Shown: piece after piece, positions 27,001-39,753 of the stretch
Numbering within the stretch: position 1 is the stretch's first letter
Layout: each line of letters opens with the position of its first letter
Assembly: GCF_037975245.1 (NCBI RefSeq)
Contig: NC_092572.1
Coordinates: 9,570,001 to 9,634,000, forward strand
Length of the DNA stretch: 64,000 bases
Origin: Apostichopus japonicus
Lineage: Eukaryota > Echinodermata > Holothuroidea > Aspidochirotida > Stichopodidae
Reading direction: 5' to 3'
Notes under the pieces: generated by a model
The model's database searches: none
Told to the model about the DNA's origin: nothing
What the model saw: the letters and a program-made list of their open reading frames with translations, nothing else
Program-made: the position numbers and the translations under genes

Positions 27001-28576
27001 CAGTAACAATTATAAGACTGAAAATGGAATCGTTAAGTACTACTGTAGCTGCTTAACTGTACTTATGGGAAAAGACCTATCCCTTCCCCACCCAAAAATT
27101 AAGTAAACTAAAAGTGTTAAGATAGCAGCAAGTTTATATGCAACTGATTGAACTAATTGATGGGAACTTAATTAGAATGTTAATTAACTTGCTGCATAAT
27201 TAATCAGTCAATGCATGATAGCCGTGCAAAAGTACTCCAATGCAGCCTCTGTTTGTACGATAAGAGCAAACCTTTTGCTGGTTGTACCATATGCCTAATG
27301 GAATTGGTTTTGGTATAGTACATCCCCCTCAGGTTTTAATTTTTGATGGATTCAGATTATCCTGATGATCCAATACGGTGTCGCTATCCTTTCATTATCC
27401 TTACATATATGTAGCCAGTGATGCAATCTCCAATTGCTCAATACAACTTCTTTAAAAGGTGAAAAAAAAATTACTGCTAATTTAAGAAAATGCAAGATTG
27501 TGATGGAAGATATGATTCATCTGCTTGTAAAGATAAAAAAGGATTCTGTATAAAGCACTCCATATACAAAGAAATTATCCCCTCCTTAAAGTCCTCCTCC
27601 CTTTTCCCCTCCCCCCAATCCCCACTTCCTCTCCACATGGCCTGATTTTGACACACATGAATACTTACTATCTTACTACCAACTTACTACCTATTTCTGG
27701 TTAAGGTTATCGTTTATTATGGTCGATGATATCACTCAGGGGCATAGAAAACATTGTAGTGGTAAAGAGGATCTTTAGTCTACCCAACCCACACCCTCAT
27801 CCCCTCCCACAACCCCCACCCCAAGCCCCATCTCCTCCCACTTCAACGACTTGGTAGAAAGTAACTAAGGAAAAGAAACCATCAAGATAGTACCAGAAAT
27901 AAGTGAAAATTCTGCACACTTCTGAGGATTATCCAGTGAAGGGTTCTTTACCCCAGAGACACAAAAAAGAGGAAATTAATATGCATGAACTATTACACTA
28001 CAGGGAAAGTGAGTAGAAACTCACTCCTTTCTGGACCTGCTGTGTAAGCACACAAATATTCTGCCTGGAGCTAGGTCATCACATAAAGTCATTTTCAAAA
28101 GGGCAGAACAAATCCTTTCCAAATTAAATATATGTATTCCAAGGTCTTGTCACTCTTCTACAGTAATATAAAGTAGAAGAAATATCTCTACAAATGCACT
28201 TTGGTGACCAATTCATCTCTAAAATTGAGTCTTTTGGAAAGAGGAAAGATCCAAAAGGAGCCGTTCCATCAAGATATCAGATCTCCAAACGTCACATTCC
28301 CTCTCCATTTGGTCGACAAACAGAATGTCACCAGATGAGTTATGTGATTATATCCCTCACTTCCTCGGGATGTTTCTGAAATTTTTTCTCTCTCAGAACT
28401 TAGCAACGAAATTGCAAAAAAAGGGTTTCTTTAAAAGTACCTTAGATGGGCCACACTGCTGGCAAAGAACGGGCACAGGAGAAATGAATTAAGTGCATTT
28501 TATAACTGTGCTTTTGGTTTGATATAAGAAACACAGTTACAAGTCAAGTTACTATTATTACTATAATTATTTATAC
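24011..28576. other. Noncoding DNA, mostly unique
   Basis: Pyrimidine-rich stretches (27590-27640, 27780-27840) and several overlapping open frames on both strands around 25311-25586 and 26180-26501. These have a natural amino-acid mix but no recognised domain or clear splice pair. Confidence 0.4.
25620..25830. other. Short CpG-rich island
   Basis: GC- and CpG-enriched relative to the flanks (TTACGGCGGGCGGTTTCACC, CAACGTGCCACCTCCGG), unique, no open frame. A short regulatory element is possible. Confidence 0.22.
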
Positions 28577-28587
28577 CAGCCTGGAAG

Positions 28588-28841
28588 CGTATATTTTTTT
28601 CCCAGGACGAATGTGGGCATCGGCCAATCAAATCCCTGGATTCCAAACATGTGACGCTTTTTCAAAAAACATGTTCTGAATCTTTTTTCCTAGGTTTGAC
28701 CCCAGATTATGAACGACAATCCTTCATTTTCACAGAAACTGGATCCCTAACCCATTTTCTAAACCCTAACTCTGATTTCAAACGAATTTGTAAATTCCTG
28801 AAAAATCTGCAACCCACGTTCGTCCTGGGAAAAAAAAAACG
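28588..28841. mobile_element. Mutator-like MITE with perfect 11-bp target duplication
   Basis: Near-30-bp inverted ends: left CGTATATTTTTTT then CCCAGGACGAATGTGGG; right, reversed, CGTTTTTTTTTT then CCCAGGACGAACGTGGG. They are bounded by identical CAGCCTGGAAG at 28577-28587 and 28842-28852. A 9-11-bp duplication with long inverted ends is typical of Mutator-like elements. At 254 bp with no transposase it is non-autonomous. The near-perfect ends suggest a fairly recent insertion. Confidence 0.85.
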
Positions 28842-28852
28842 CAGCCTGGAAG

Positions 28853-31173
28853 GCAGATATTTTATGACGTTAATTAGCAGCTACATATATACATGTGTGA
28901 AAAGCCTTAACAGCTCATATGTCACTTAAACTTTCACAATGGATGGCTACATTATCTAATTTATAGGTTTAGCTCGTATGTAGTTTTTTTTAACAAGAGA
29001 CCGTCTTTTGGAAGACCATTTCAGATGGGAAAAACTATGGATTTCTCCTGGATACAAAACTCGCCATATTCAGCCTCCACAGTTACCTTTGTGTATTGCT
29101 AATCTTATGCCACTGCCTATATCCACATGACCATTGCACTATGTTCTGCGCAAGTCTAGTGGTCTAGTGTTGTATATGGGATACATGAAAGGTGCAAATG
29201 TGATTTATATAATTGTAACCACAGAGAAAGGGTAGGGAAGGGGAACATGAGGGCTGAATTTTCGCACCCTTAATTAGCAAGGTTTCATACCCCAGAGTTA
29301 ATTTACATTTTCATGGCAAGAACTTAAACTAGCAACAGATTATCAAATCTCTTACCACTTTGTGGATTATCTTCATCACTTAATTAAATATTCCTTATCG
29401 TTTGCAGGACATGGTGGTAGCGACAGGGGAGCAGAGGAGGCTGCCTTTTGCATCCTTATTTAGAGTAATTTATATTTATATCCATGGCAGTTACAGTAAT
29501 AGAAACAGGCTATCAAATCTTGACCATCACATTAGGCCTAAATATTATCCTTAATTTTATCTTGTGTATCCTCCTCAGCTGTATATATGTGCAGTACAGT
29601 CTTCCACATACAATGCACGCATTCAGTTCAATGAACATCAAAATATTAAGAAATCCGACAGTTAGGTCCCCAGGGAGTACTGGCACAACTTTTTCAGTGC
29701 GTGACCAATTTTTTTTTTCCCCCTCGGTTTTGTTTTAATAAAGTCTATCTGGTAATGACTCATCGTACACTTCAAAAGAATCCTGGAGAAACCCAGAGGT
29801 GGAGAAAAAACAGCAAGCTGGGAACTCCTCCTTTCTTTATTTTATTAATTCTTATCATGCAAGATTAAACAACTCTTTATAAAACCTATCCCCACCAAGG
29901 AATACACCCCCCCCCCCCGTAACCAAACAGCTATTACAGGTCACGTTTTATTTCAGGTCAATTGACTTAAACACCAATCATACACCAAGGGGGATCCTCG
30001 CAGCAAGGCTAAACAGAAAATATAAATTCTCTTTCAAGATTGGTTTTTTACGACTTAAATTATGTACGAAGGAGAACGGAATATATATATCCTAGAGACG
30101 TCGGAAAGAAAAAAGAAACACACTAAATGTCTATGAGAGGGAAAATGGATAAAGAGTCAGTGTTCAGGATTCATTATCATCATGAAACCGTGAAACATGG
30201 TTAACCGGAACTAATGAATCTTGACGAGGTTCACCTGCTCACAGACGGAGAGATTAATTAGTAATGAACTTATAGGCAAAAATTGTGTTGCCAGCAGAAA
30301 ATTTCAACATCACCTGTAACAAAAATGTTCAATTAACCTTGATATAGAGAGCTTGAATCATAATCAATTTGATCAATAATAAATAGTAAGGAACTGAATA
30401 TAAGATATATAATCTGATATTTCAATTGCATAAAATTAAGTCCTTGTTTTATTGCAATTTATAAAGCAATTCTTACATTTATCTCTTGTGGTATGGGGGT
30501 GAGTCATACAGGGATGAGACTGAGCCGGGGAAAAAAAATCTGAAATTTATCGATCGCCGTCCTGGGGGAGGAATTTTTTTGTCAGGTGAGGAGGGCTTAG
30601 ATGCAAAATGGTGGACTCTAGATGGAATCTATCACATCACGTAACTCGCCAAAAAAGTGTGGAATTTCTGCTTGTATAATTTATCCATTAGCTTTTTTGA
30701 ACCAAAAAAAGGCTTTTTTGCTTGCTTTGTGCTACTTGATTCCACCACTGGTCAAATTCGGTGTTCCTTCCCTTCACAGTCCAGCATGTTCGGCAAAAAA
30801 AAAAAAAAAAAAAAATTAAATAAAAAAAATTAAATAAATAAAATAATAAAAAACGCGAATTACGAGAAAAAACGCGAAAATGAAAAAAAAAAAAATCGGA
30901 AATCCGCGGTTCATTACAACATTCACTTTTTTATCGCGCTGATCGCATAACAGTGGTTACGACGCAATAATGAAATCATGCCGAAGTAAAGAATCATGTG
31001 ACATGACATTATCCAATGTCAGTGGTTCATGATTCATGTCATAATGTGAAAAATATGGTCTGTCAAATAATTATCCATGACTGATTGTATTATATGTTTT
31101 ATATGTATTATATTATATGTGTATGTATTATATATGGTCAGAGATATAAGGCTTGAAGTTCCAGTCACTCCAA
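28853..31173. other. Noncoding DNA with homopolymers
   Basis: Poly-C at 29908-29918 and poly-A at 30795-30815 followed by A-rich DNA with GCGAA phrases (AAAACGCGAATTACGAG). Nothing coding was recognised. Confidence 0.45.
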
Positions 31174-31353
31174 GTTCCCGAGTTCGAGTCACTCCAAGAT
31201 TAATGTATGTCGTCCAGTTACAGAGTTGTTGACAACTGACAATTTATAATCATTCATGGTTAAATATGAATCTAAGAGACTGACTTCGGTCAGCTTGCAG
31301 CTTTGATAAACCAATGATGGCTTACTCGAGAGTTCCTGCTTGCAGGAGGATCA
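31174..31353 (+). mobile_element. tRNA-derived SINE, 5'-truncated and rearranged
   Basis: Homology begins at the B box (GAGTTCGAGTCACTCC) and runs through the whole body to the CCTGCTTGCAGGAGGATC hairpin. The A-box half is replaced by AAGGCTTGAAGTTCCAGTC with an extra CACTCCAAG, suggesting a scrambled head. It cannot be transcribed from its own promoter. Confidence 0.8.
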
Positions 31354-33437
31354 TAGAAGTTATTTACTCATGTCACCCTGCATCTATTTGCTGAAAAGAT
31401 GACCTTTTTGGAAAGAAAACCAGTCCATATGGCTTAAATGGGGATGAATGACCAACAGATAATGTTAATATACAACATTCAATATATTTTACTTAAAATA
31501 TCGATCACAGGCTCAAACCCCAAAAATATCGTTAAAATAAGTTATGTATATTGGTTGTAGAAATTCATGGTTGGATAAAATAACAGTTTGTGTTCATAAC
31601 CATGAAAAGATGCAAATATAGTTGTTATTCACTAAATTTATAGGACACCTTTCAAATAAAATCCCATTGTTGTATGAGGAGCAGATTTTTAAGGATGCCA
31701 AAGCAGAGAAATTCGAGGGGAATAAGTGCAGTGGGGAGAGGGTTGGGACGGCAAGAAAGAGTAACTAGAGAATTTAAGATAATGAGAGGGGCAAGGTTTT
31801 CAGCTGGCATGCTTCGTAAAGTTTCATAATTGAAGGTATGATAGACATAAATTTGGTTTAATATATCCATGCAACTGCATCGAAAAAGACTCAACGTCCT
31901 ATTCAGGAATTCATCATCCAAGCAGATGACAAGACCTATTCTTTAAGCCTTAAAAACAGCCAACCGGACATTCAAAGATTGATACGTAGGCCTGGCTTTC
32001 ACAAAACGTGAAAACTACTTGTACAAGTTTGTAAGTGGTGGTACAGTAATACAGACATGTTAGGGAACAGCAACATTGTCAAAACAATTAACTAATATTT
32101 ACATAATCATATCTTGCCGTTAGTAAACTCTCTATGAAAAATGTCACATTCTGCAAATTACAACGGGTCACAAGGATACACATTAATTAATGCGCAGGAA
32201 GCTGAGGGGGAATCCGACTTTCCTTTAAATGAAAAATATATCACTAATTTATATGAAATTCATCGAATTATCTATAAGTTTTACGTTGAATATCTGCCGA
32301 CAGAAAAATCAACATTGTCTTAGACACAATGAACTCAGCAATCTTAATTGTTCTATACATCTCTGTCCAAATGACCAGTATTACAAGAAAAGGAACATAT
32401 TTAGCTCTGTTAATGCTTCAACGATCCTTAGGCTCCATCTGTTGCGCTTCCATTCCACTTTCCACCCTCCACCATTCACCCTCTACCCTCCTACCATGTG
32501 CAAGTCAGCGGTCTAATGAATTAATCAACCTTCCTAAAAACCTAAAAATTGTTACAAGAAATGTTTACACTCGTTTGTCCCGAAACACAAACACTGCGTT
32601 ACGCACGCACATATAGCACGAGCATCATGAGGCTACTCATTAATTCTGAAATTTATATCAAAAAATTGCAACAACAAAAAAATCAGGTATATACATGTTT
32701 CCTTTTTTTATGAACGAATTTTTTTTTTATGAACGTCATTTTGCCCTTAATGACCTGTGAGTATAGAAATCTGAGTATCATGTTGCAGTACCACAAAAGA
32801 TTGATGCTGGCAAAAAATACGCTTTTGGGAATTCTTCTTCGCGCTTGGACGGTGATATGTTTCGAATGAACTAAGACGTGATTTATGTAGTGGCATGGTC
32901 ACCGAATACTGGTAGGTGTAATCATGCCACAGATGAAAATGGAAAAGCTGTAAATCATTAAATGACTGATGGAAATATTAAACACACAACCACACACATA
33001 TCATCTCTTGATAAACCCACATGACCATCTGTTGAGGTACTGTATCTAGATGGTCATTATTGTGTGGTGAACGGTACTATGACTACTGTACATACCAGGC
33101 ACAGCTAGCTGTGTGGACGTCAAAGCTTTGGCTGAGATGAATTTTGAAACCTTTCAAATTAATAACCAAACCGCAGCAGTTTTTCGTTAGTACCTCTCCT
33201 AGCTTCTAATAAATTGATACTTTTGAGTTTTCAGATTTCAGAATTTTCTTGTTTTTCATTTCTGTAATTATGATATGAGGACATGTTGCATTGAGGTGCT
33301 TTTATATATTGGAATTACAAACTAAGACAATGCTTATTCTAGTTTTTATTGTCTACTTATAATCCCCTTTCATCTATCTCATTGTGTTCAACGTGCTCAT
33401 TAACCTGTCTGTATTCTGTACGTATTTTTGTCCCTTC
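31354..33437. other. Noncoding DNA
   Basis: An 89-codon minus frame (31652-31921) and overlapping plus frames near 32229-32616 have no domain or splice support. Short poly-A/T runs only. Confidence 0.45.
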
Positions 33438-33500
33438 TGTTACTGTAGCCTCTGAAGAAGATCCTGCTAGGATCGAAACGTCAGGCCAACTTACTTTTAC
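33438..33500 (+). ncRNA. Hammerhead-ribozyme-like motif (Penelope-element type)
   Basis: The core reads CTGAAGA (33452-33458), hairpin GATCC-TGCTA-GGATC (33460-33474, five perfect pairs), GAAA (33475-33478), then ACGTC with the putative GUC cleavage site ending at 33482. Stem I is GCCT (33448-33451) with AGGC (33483-33486), perhaps extended by GTA/TAC after an internal loop. Stem III would be the palindrome ACGT (33478-33481), allowing only an intermolecular helix, as in the small dimer-acting hammerheads known from Penelope-like retroelements. One extra A (33459) separates the CUGANGA box from stem II relative to the canonical core. Activity is therefore uncertain. No Penelope reverse transcriptase is present nearby; this looks like a solo terminal fragment. 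Confidence 0.5.
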
Positions 33501-33559
33501 ACATTCTACTTTTTATTGTCAGCAATATCTCCGAGCCCAATAAGTTAAGATTGGCATAC

Positions 33560-33703
33560 ATATGTTTATTAAAGATCTCATACATCACTTGATATACTCA
33601 GTATGAACATGTATGGAAAATCAGATTCTGAATTTTACACCATCAATTTACAAACTGTGAGAAGATTTCCAATAAGAAGCAGGTCGAAAATGCAATAATC
33701 CGA
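33560..33703 (+). repeat. Dispersed ~145-bp repeat, copy 1
   Basis: Matches 34436-34583 in the same orientation: TATGTTTATTAAAGATCT, CACTTGATATACTCAGTATG, TTTACAAACTGTGAGAAGAT, TTCCAATAAGAAGCAG. It begins about 60 bp after the hammerhead-like motif. Its nature is unknown. Confidence 0.8.
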
Positions 33704-34435
33704 TTGGCATAAGTTACCAGTATTGTAATGAATTTAATTCAATCCTCAACATTTGGTCACCCTGACACTTTTCACTGTACAAAGTATTAATATTATTTAT
33801 TATGCAACTAGTACTGCAGATAAGTGATAAATTTTCAACTTTAATTTTCAACTTTGTAGGTTCTTCTGAAATTTGATCCCATGAAGCTGATGACCCATAT
33901 AGTACATCAATAAGGGGATTTTAACATTACTAAAAACATGAAAAATGAATTCAAATATAACCCTTCAGGTTTTATGTCACAATGTATTATAGCCTGCATG
34001 CTATACATGTTAAGGGAAATTCCCCTTGGTAAGAGGGCGAGTACAAATGGAATGCCCCTTCATATGCAAATGAGTACATAAGCCTCTATTATGTGTACTC
34101 AATAGAGCTTAAACTGTTTATACAGTACAGTAGACTGTATCAAATGTACCCTGATATTGAGTACTAAAACAAGTACAACCCTTTAGAATGAGTACCTAGT
34201 ACCATAAGTGTACATGCAGGCAACTATATAGGTCCGGTATGCTAGAATCTGAATACAAATTACTGACTGAATACTAGACATGTCAGAAAATGATCAAGAA
34301 CTCACAAAAAGTTGCATAAATATCGGTGTAAAATGTACATTTTGTACATATATCTACAAGTCAAATGAAAAATCGTAAAATGTACATAAAATGTAAATTT
34401 CAAGTCCTCAAGGTCATTGCCCAACAGCCTAGAAT

Positions 34436-34583
34436 ATATGTTTATCAAAGATCTAATACGTCACTTGATATACTCAGTATGAACATGTTTTTTTTAAAAT
34501 AAGAATTCTAAATTTGCACCAATAAATTTACAAACTGTGAGAAGATTTCCAATCAGAAGCAGTGTTTAAAATGCGATAATTCG
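34436..34583 (+). repeat. Dispersed ~145-bp repeat, copy 2
   Basis: Second copy of the 33560 repeat, more diverged in the middle (poly-T insertion after GAACATG). No hammerhead-like core precedes it. Confidence 0.8.
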
Positions 34584-35375
34584 TCAAGATTTGCCATTAA
34601 AAAAATGACATGAAACTGTCGGTGAGTAAATATATCGCTATAAAATATTACTGGTCGATGAATAATTTTCAATTTTTTAGATGATCATGCTGTATATAGG
34701 AAATTTATTGTTTATAAATCTAGGCACCGTGACAGCTTCGTTGGTTTTCTGTTACAAATGTAATATCTCCGACAAATTCCCAACAGACTAAGAAATAGTA
34801 CTGAGTTTTCTTCCTCCAATTTCAATTAAAGTTCCTTCTTTGACTTTGGAAGGCGTCAAATTTATTTACAAAGTATGCAAAACATTAATTAAGAACAATT
34901 AAGAAATGGTTGAGAGATGTCTTAAATTTCTTTGCTGGACTTTTGAAGTTGCAAAATACTGAAGCGTGCATGGGTTTAACCGATGCAAGACAAATTTGAC
35001 AGCTCTACACTAGCACACATTTTGGGTGGTAGAATTATTCATGAGGAAGAGGTTTAGTTAGGTTGATAGGCCACCAATGATGGGAGTTCAGGTCCAAAGG
35101 ATACCAGGTCACTATGGATTACAGGACAGTAAAAGTGTACGGATGTTGTGAGGAGACAGAGAGGTAAATTATATATAAAAAAATTGGGTAAATTGTGAAA
35201 AATTATATTAATAATGGGGTTGTTGAATCCAGGTCACACCCATGAAGGATGGTCTGGGCGTCCTAACCAAGATCAAAAATTTAATCTTCACTTGTGAAAC
35301 GGTGCATTCTGGGGCATTATATAGGCTATAAATTAGGTCCATAATTAGGTCTTACTTGCAAGGTTGTGCTCATAA

Positions 35376-35640
35376 TAATAATAATGTAGATTTATATAGC
35401 ACTACTCCAGGAAACAAGTAACTACTCATGGTGCTTCACAAAGTGGAAAGCATCAACACTGAAATGCAGAACAGAAAAAAATGAGTCTTCAGTAAGCTCT
35501 TAAAAGTGGATAGATTAGAACAAAGTTTGAGATGGTCTGGTAACTGATTCCAAAGACTTGCGAAGTTTAGGGGTGCAGAGGTATGATTTGCTTGTCGAAT
35601 GTAATGTGCGTTCAGGGAGGTAAGATGATAGAAAGTTAAT
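35376..35640 (+). mobile_element. Dispersed repeat with TTTATATAGC head
   Basis: Begins with a short AAT repeat then GTAGATTTATATAGCACT, ..GGTGCTTCACAAAG, and continues through TTCCAAAGACTTGCGAAG. This layout (AAT repeat, TTTATATAGC, GCTTCACA, TTCCA-AG-TT-GG-GCA) resembles a type of interspersed sequence common in marine invertebrate genomes. Recognition is from memory; no second full copy is in the window, but CGCTATATAAG plus ATT repeats at 9660-9700 looks like a reverse fragment. Confidence 0.45.
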
Positions 35641-36159
35641 TATAATTGACAGAACTATACATTTTTTTCCTTCATCATTATGACAATTTTAACACACTAA
35701 CTGTACCAGAGCAGTACCATGCCTACCAAAGTCGGTCGTTTCTTGAACTGCAAGATCGTAAAGTAAAAATACATAATGCATATTATCTGTCACATGACCG
35801 TATACTGAACATTTGATTATACTGAACATTTGATTAATAGAAACAGTAGCCTGCTCCATCAGTAACAGTTTTATATTTCAAATCAATAAATTTGAGTAAT
35901 GATGGATAATTTTTACAAGTTTTATGTTCTGACTATTAAAGCCTACTCTTTTTTTTAAAGTTTAATTTTATCATTTTCATTATAATGTGTATTGACTTGG
36001 TTATGACAACAGGGTCAGTACAAAATCATTTATGTCAGTGATCAATGCACACATTTTCAAGTCGTTTTGAATTTTATCACAGATATATATACTAGTAAGT
36101 TATGGATCATGAAATATTAATATATTTCTATTCCTCAGGAGGACAGGCACCAGGTAATA

Positions 36160-36845
36160 TTCTCAAGTACAAAAGTGATTGATTATATACAAATTTATGG
36201 TAAACAAAAAGTTGAGAAAAATTTGTACAAATATTTTTCTATAAGGAGGGAAAATTATATAAGTCTTTTAAACACCTCCATATCTAGAGGTGACACTTAT
36301 TAATGACCTCGATCTCGGGTACGTGTGTCCTGGACAGAGTCTGCTAGTGTTAGGAATTTGAGTTTTTAAGTTTCTGAAAGGTAAGTTTGCAGATCTGGAA
36401 GCCTAAATGAAAGCTGAGCAGTTGACTCAAACAAAAAAGACGGTTGAAAAAAATGTACAACAACAAAATTTTATTATTAAAACAAAAATTTGAAAAAAAT
36501 TGTCTATAAGAAGGGAAATTTTATGTCTTTTAAACACCGCCATATTGAGTTGACACTTGATGAAGGATCTTTATCTCTGCACAGTTTCTAAACAGTAAAC
36601 AGATCTGGAAGCCTAAACAAAGCACATCAGCTGACCCAAATAAAATTAAAAATTGATAAAGGACATAAACAAAATCAAATATAAAATAAACTAAAAATTG
36701 GATTTATACTCCAGAGTACTAACTTAATGCAAGAAAGAGCAAGCAGTTAGAGTTGACCCAAACAAAAAAAGAACATTGAAAAACATAATGTCAACATCAA
36801 AATAATACTTAAAAAAACAAATGGATTTATGTACCAGAGTGTTAA
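36160..36845. repeat. Degenerate tandem repeat, ~210-265-bp period
   Basis: TCTATAAGGAGGGAAAATTAT..GTCTTTTAAACACC (36239) recurs at 36503. CAGATCTGGAAGCCTAAA (36391) recurs at 36600. GACTCAAACAAAAAAGACGG..TTGAAAAA (36424) recurs near 36755. The period varies because of internal deletions; old and noncoding. Confidence 0.75.
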
Positions 36846-38570
36846 ATTAATGCCAAACAATTAACTGAGCTTCGAATCCAGGGATAGACATGTACGCTGG
36901 AAGAACAAAGTTTTATTGTGAGTTACATGTAAACATTGAAATGGACATTGATATCAGAGATGGATCTAAATTTGTTCAGGCTATAGATGCAGTGAACCCC
37001 TGCAGTATTTAAAGTACCTTCAACAAGTCATGGATTACAGTACATAACATGCGCAGTCAGTTACCTACATATAAACTAATTCTCAAAACGCATTGAGCAT
37101 GCGATGAGTACAAATCCATGAGGATGTGTATGAGTACATTACAATATATATGCTACAGTACCAACATCACACTCAGTACCGTATACACATACGTCAGATT
37201 TCTGTCAAATGTACTGTACCCAGTTGAAACATTAAGAGTCTTGATCTACTTTGGGTAGACATATCTCCTCCCTGCACCCCACCGACCCCCCTCCCACATC
37301 TCCCATCTGCATCCAAGTGAAAAATCCTTTTCTAGTTAATTAAATAAATAAAAAAACAACTTTGAGGTTATTAAAATGTCTTTGCCCTAAGTTATCCATA
37401 CAATATACTATGTTTACTAAGTCTGTGACTCATTTTTACTGTTGTACAGTACAGTCATTCTAAATAGTGTTATTTTATATGAGACAAATAACATATGACC
37501 AGCAAAATTATTTCTTGAAAACGTAAACTCTCCATGTTGGATGATCAGTGGATAATGTATCCTGTGTCACATCGCAAAATGCTACACAAACACGTCCAAA
37601 CTTGTATCATTTAATATTTTACATATATAAACCATGGGAACCATATTAATTTCTAATAGACAATATTCAGACCGTTTGCAACTGGTACACAAAATTTGAA
37701 CACTAAATTATCCCCTATATATATATATTGATCGGTAAACCAGCAACTTTCCAAAGTGAGCCGATGAGTTATATGTAGGCCAATGTTTTTCACTTACGAG
37801 ACCAGAAAAACACACGAAGGTTACCACTGTAGGTGTTTGCAATCAAGTAGTCCTGAGAGCAAGTGTAGGATATACCAGGCTAATCCAACAACTTAACAAC
37901 GGATTGTGTTTATCTGATACGTACAGTGGTAATTTCTGATACTGGCCAGTTAATGACCCATATTGTAAAAAACCAGTTAACTTTAATTTAGCTGGTAGTT
38001 TTAAAATTTTATTCAAGCCCCTTGCTATTTACTAAATGATATATTTAAATATGGTCTTCTTCTAACACTTTTATTTGTCTAATGCTAGTTATATCAGTAC
38101 TGGCCAGCAGACTACATGGTATTATAGCTAATATATTAAAATTAAAAACAGTATGTATGCTAGGCTTAAATCGATGCAATAAAATACTTATTTACCAAAA
38201 AAGAAATCCCCATTACAAATTTATGAAAATTTGTAAAAGTATATTCAAATGCAATGAAATTTGTTAATTTACTAACTGAATCAGTTTTTTAGTGTTTCTA
38301 ATAAGATACAAAAATCTTTTCTGCCGTTGAAATCAAAATGTATTTGACAGACAAGTTCCCTTTAGAACTGAGGAGGAATATATTGCAATTCCATGGTGTG
38401 TGATTCTGATCAAAGTGTTTACCAACTAAATTTAGCATCCATAACAATTTGAAGAGGGCCACCAATGCTGCATAAATGAATGCCAAAAAGCCCCCAGTAT
38501 GACATGGAAAACTAAGTAAAGCATCTAGTCAAACTTTCACAAACTTATGATCAACAGGAATTTAGTTTAC

Positions 38571-39180
38571 ATCTTTCCATGGAGGTAAAAACAGACCTCC
38601 ATGAACTTTCAGACGTCATCAAACATGTCACCAAACATGTAACATTTCCGGGAACAAATTTAAATTACACCTTGAAAAGATCAAAGATGCAACGAATTGG
38701 ATCTAATTCAATCACATCGGTGCCTAAATCACATGTATGGTCCTTTCCCCACTCATCAAGTGAAATCAAATTCCTGAAGCCATTAGCCACTCAAGCCAGG
38801 TAATTTGATTGGGCCAGGCGAGGCAATGCCAACTGAAACCTTCCACGTGGGATTCTCTTCCTAAATATGCACGCTGATATGCAAAACTGCCCTTTATTAG
38901 TAATTCGCTGAAAACACTCTGGGATTCATCGAGAGGGTAAACCCTTGGATATTCTGGTCGCAATACATCGATCTCGCCCGGGCAAACAATACTCCACAAA
39001 ATCCTGAACCAAAACAAGCGGGATAGGTTTTTATCGAAAGAGAGTTTAGTTCCGTACGTTAATAAACTCGAAAGAGGAGAGTTTCATTTCTACTCCTGGG
39101 GAGATCGTGTGACTTAACTGTCCGAGCGGTCGAAGGTTCAAAAAGCTTCATTTAGCTCCGGTGAGAGTGATATTGAAGTA
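38571..39180. other. Higher-complexity island (candidate conserved noncoding element)
   Basis: About 600 bp of non-repetitive, CpG-bearing sequence with motifs of regulatory type: TGACATGTT-like repeats (CAAACATGTCACCAAACATG), CACGTG-type CCACGTGG (38843), ATATGCAAA (octamer-like, 38878), and ATCGAT. It begins with a CATGGAGGT..ACCTCCATG inverted repeat (38578-38602). No convincing exon. Confidence 0.25.
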
Positions 39181-39753
39181 GAATATCGCACTCAATTCGT
39201 TCAAACGACATGGGAATGTACATGTATATATGTAACCGGTTGTACGGCGAACGAAATGAAAAAAAAAATATGTTATTTGCTTTTCAACTCCCTGGATTCT
39301 TTGTCAAGACGAAGAATGATTTAGCTCGTCTTTAGGGATTGGTTGTTTAAATCGGACTTTTGCTCAAGTGTCACGTTCGTGACTTTTACAAGATTTATTG
39401 GTAATACTGCACACATAAAGCCAGGCACTTGCAGAGCTAAAGATTTCCATGCAACCTTTCTGTTGGCAGCAAGTTATATTGTCATTAAACAGACATGCTG
39501 GGAGTGAAATATAGTTTGGTTCGTATGAAATAGAGAAGGACTGCCTGTATGTACTATTTAGTATAGATAAGCCTCAGTATTATAGGAATCATGTTAAACT
39601 GAAGCCACTGTGAATTAATTCCAGAACATGCGGCTACGATGAATCAATATATATGGAGATTATCGCTTTAGACCAACGGTGCCCATCATATGAAAACTGC
39701 AGTGCCTACTGTGTGACACTACACAGCATAAAAGATTACATCAAATGCAGCCT

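Noticed and set aside
28651-28929. 92-codon plus-strand frame
   Set aside because: It starts within the Mutator-like MITE and runs out through its right end and target duplication, so it cannot be an ancestral gene.
33349-33543. 64-codon frame containing EEDPARIETSGQ
   Set aside because: This peptide is the conceptual translation of the hammerhead-like core; the conserved bases are better explained as RNA structure than as protein.
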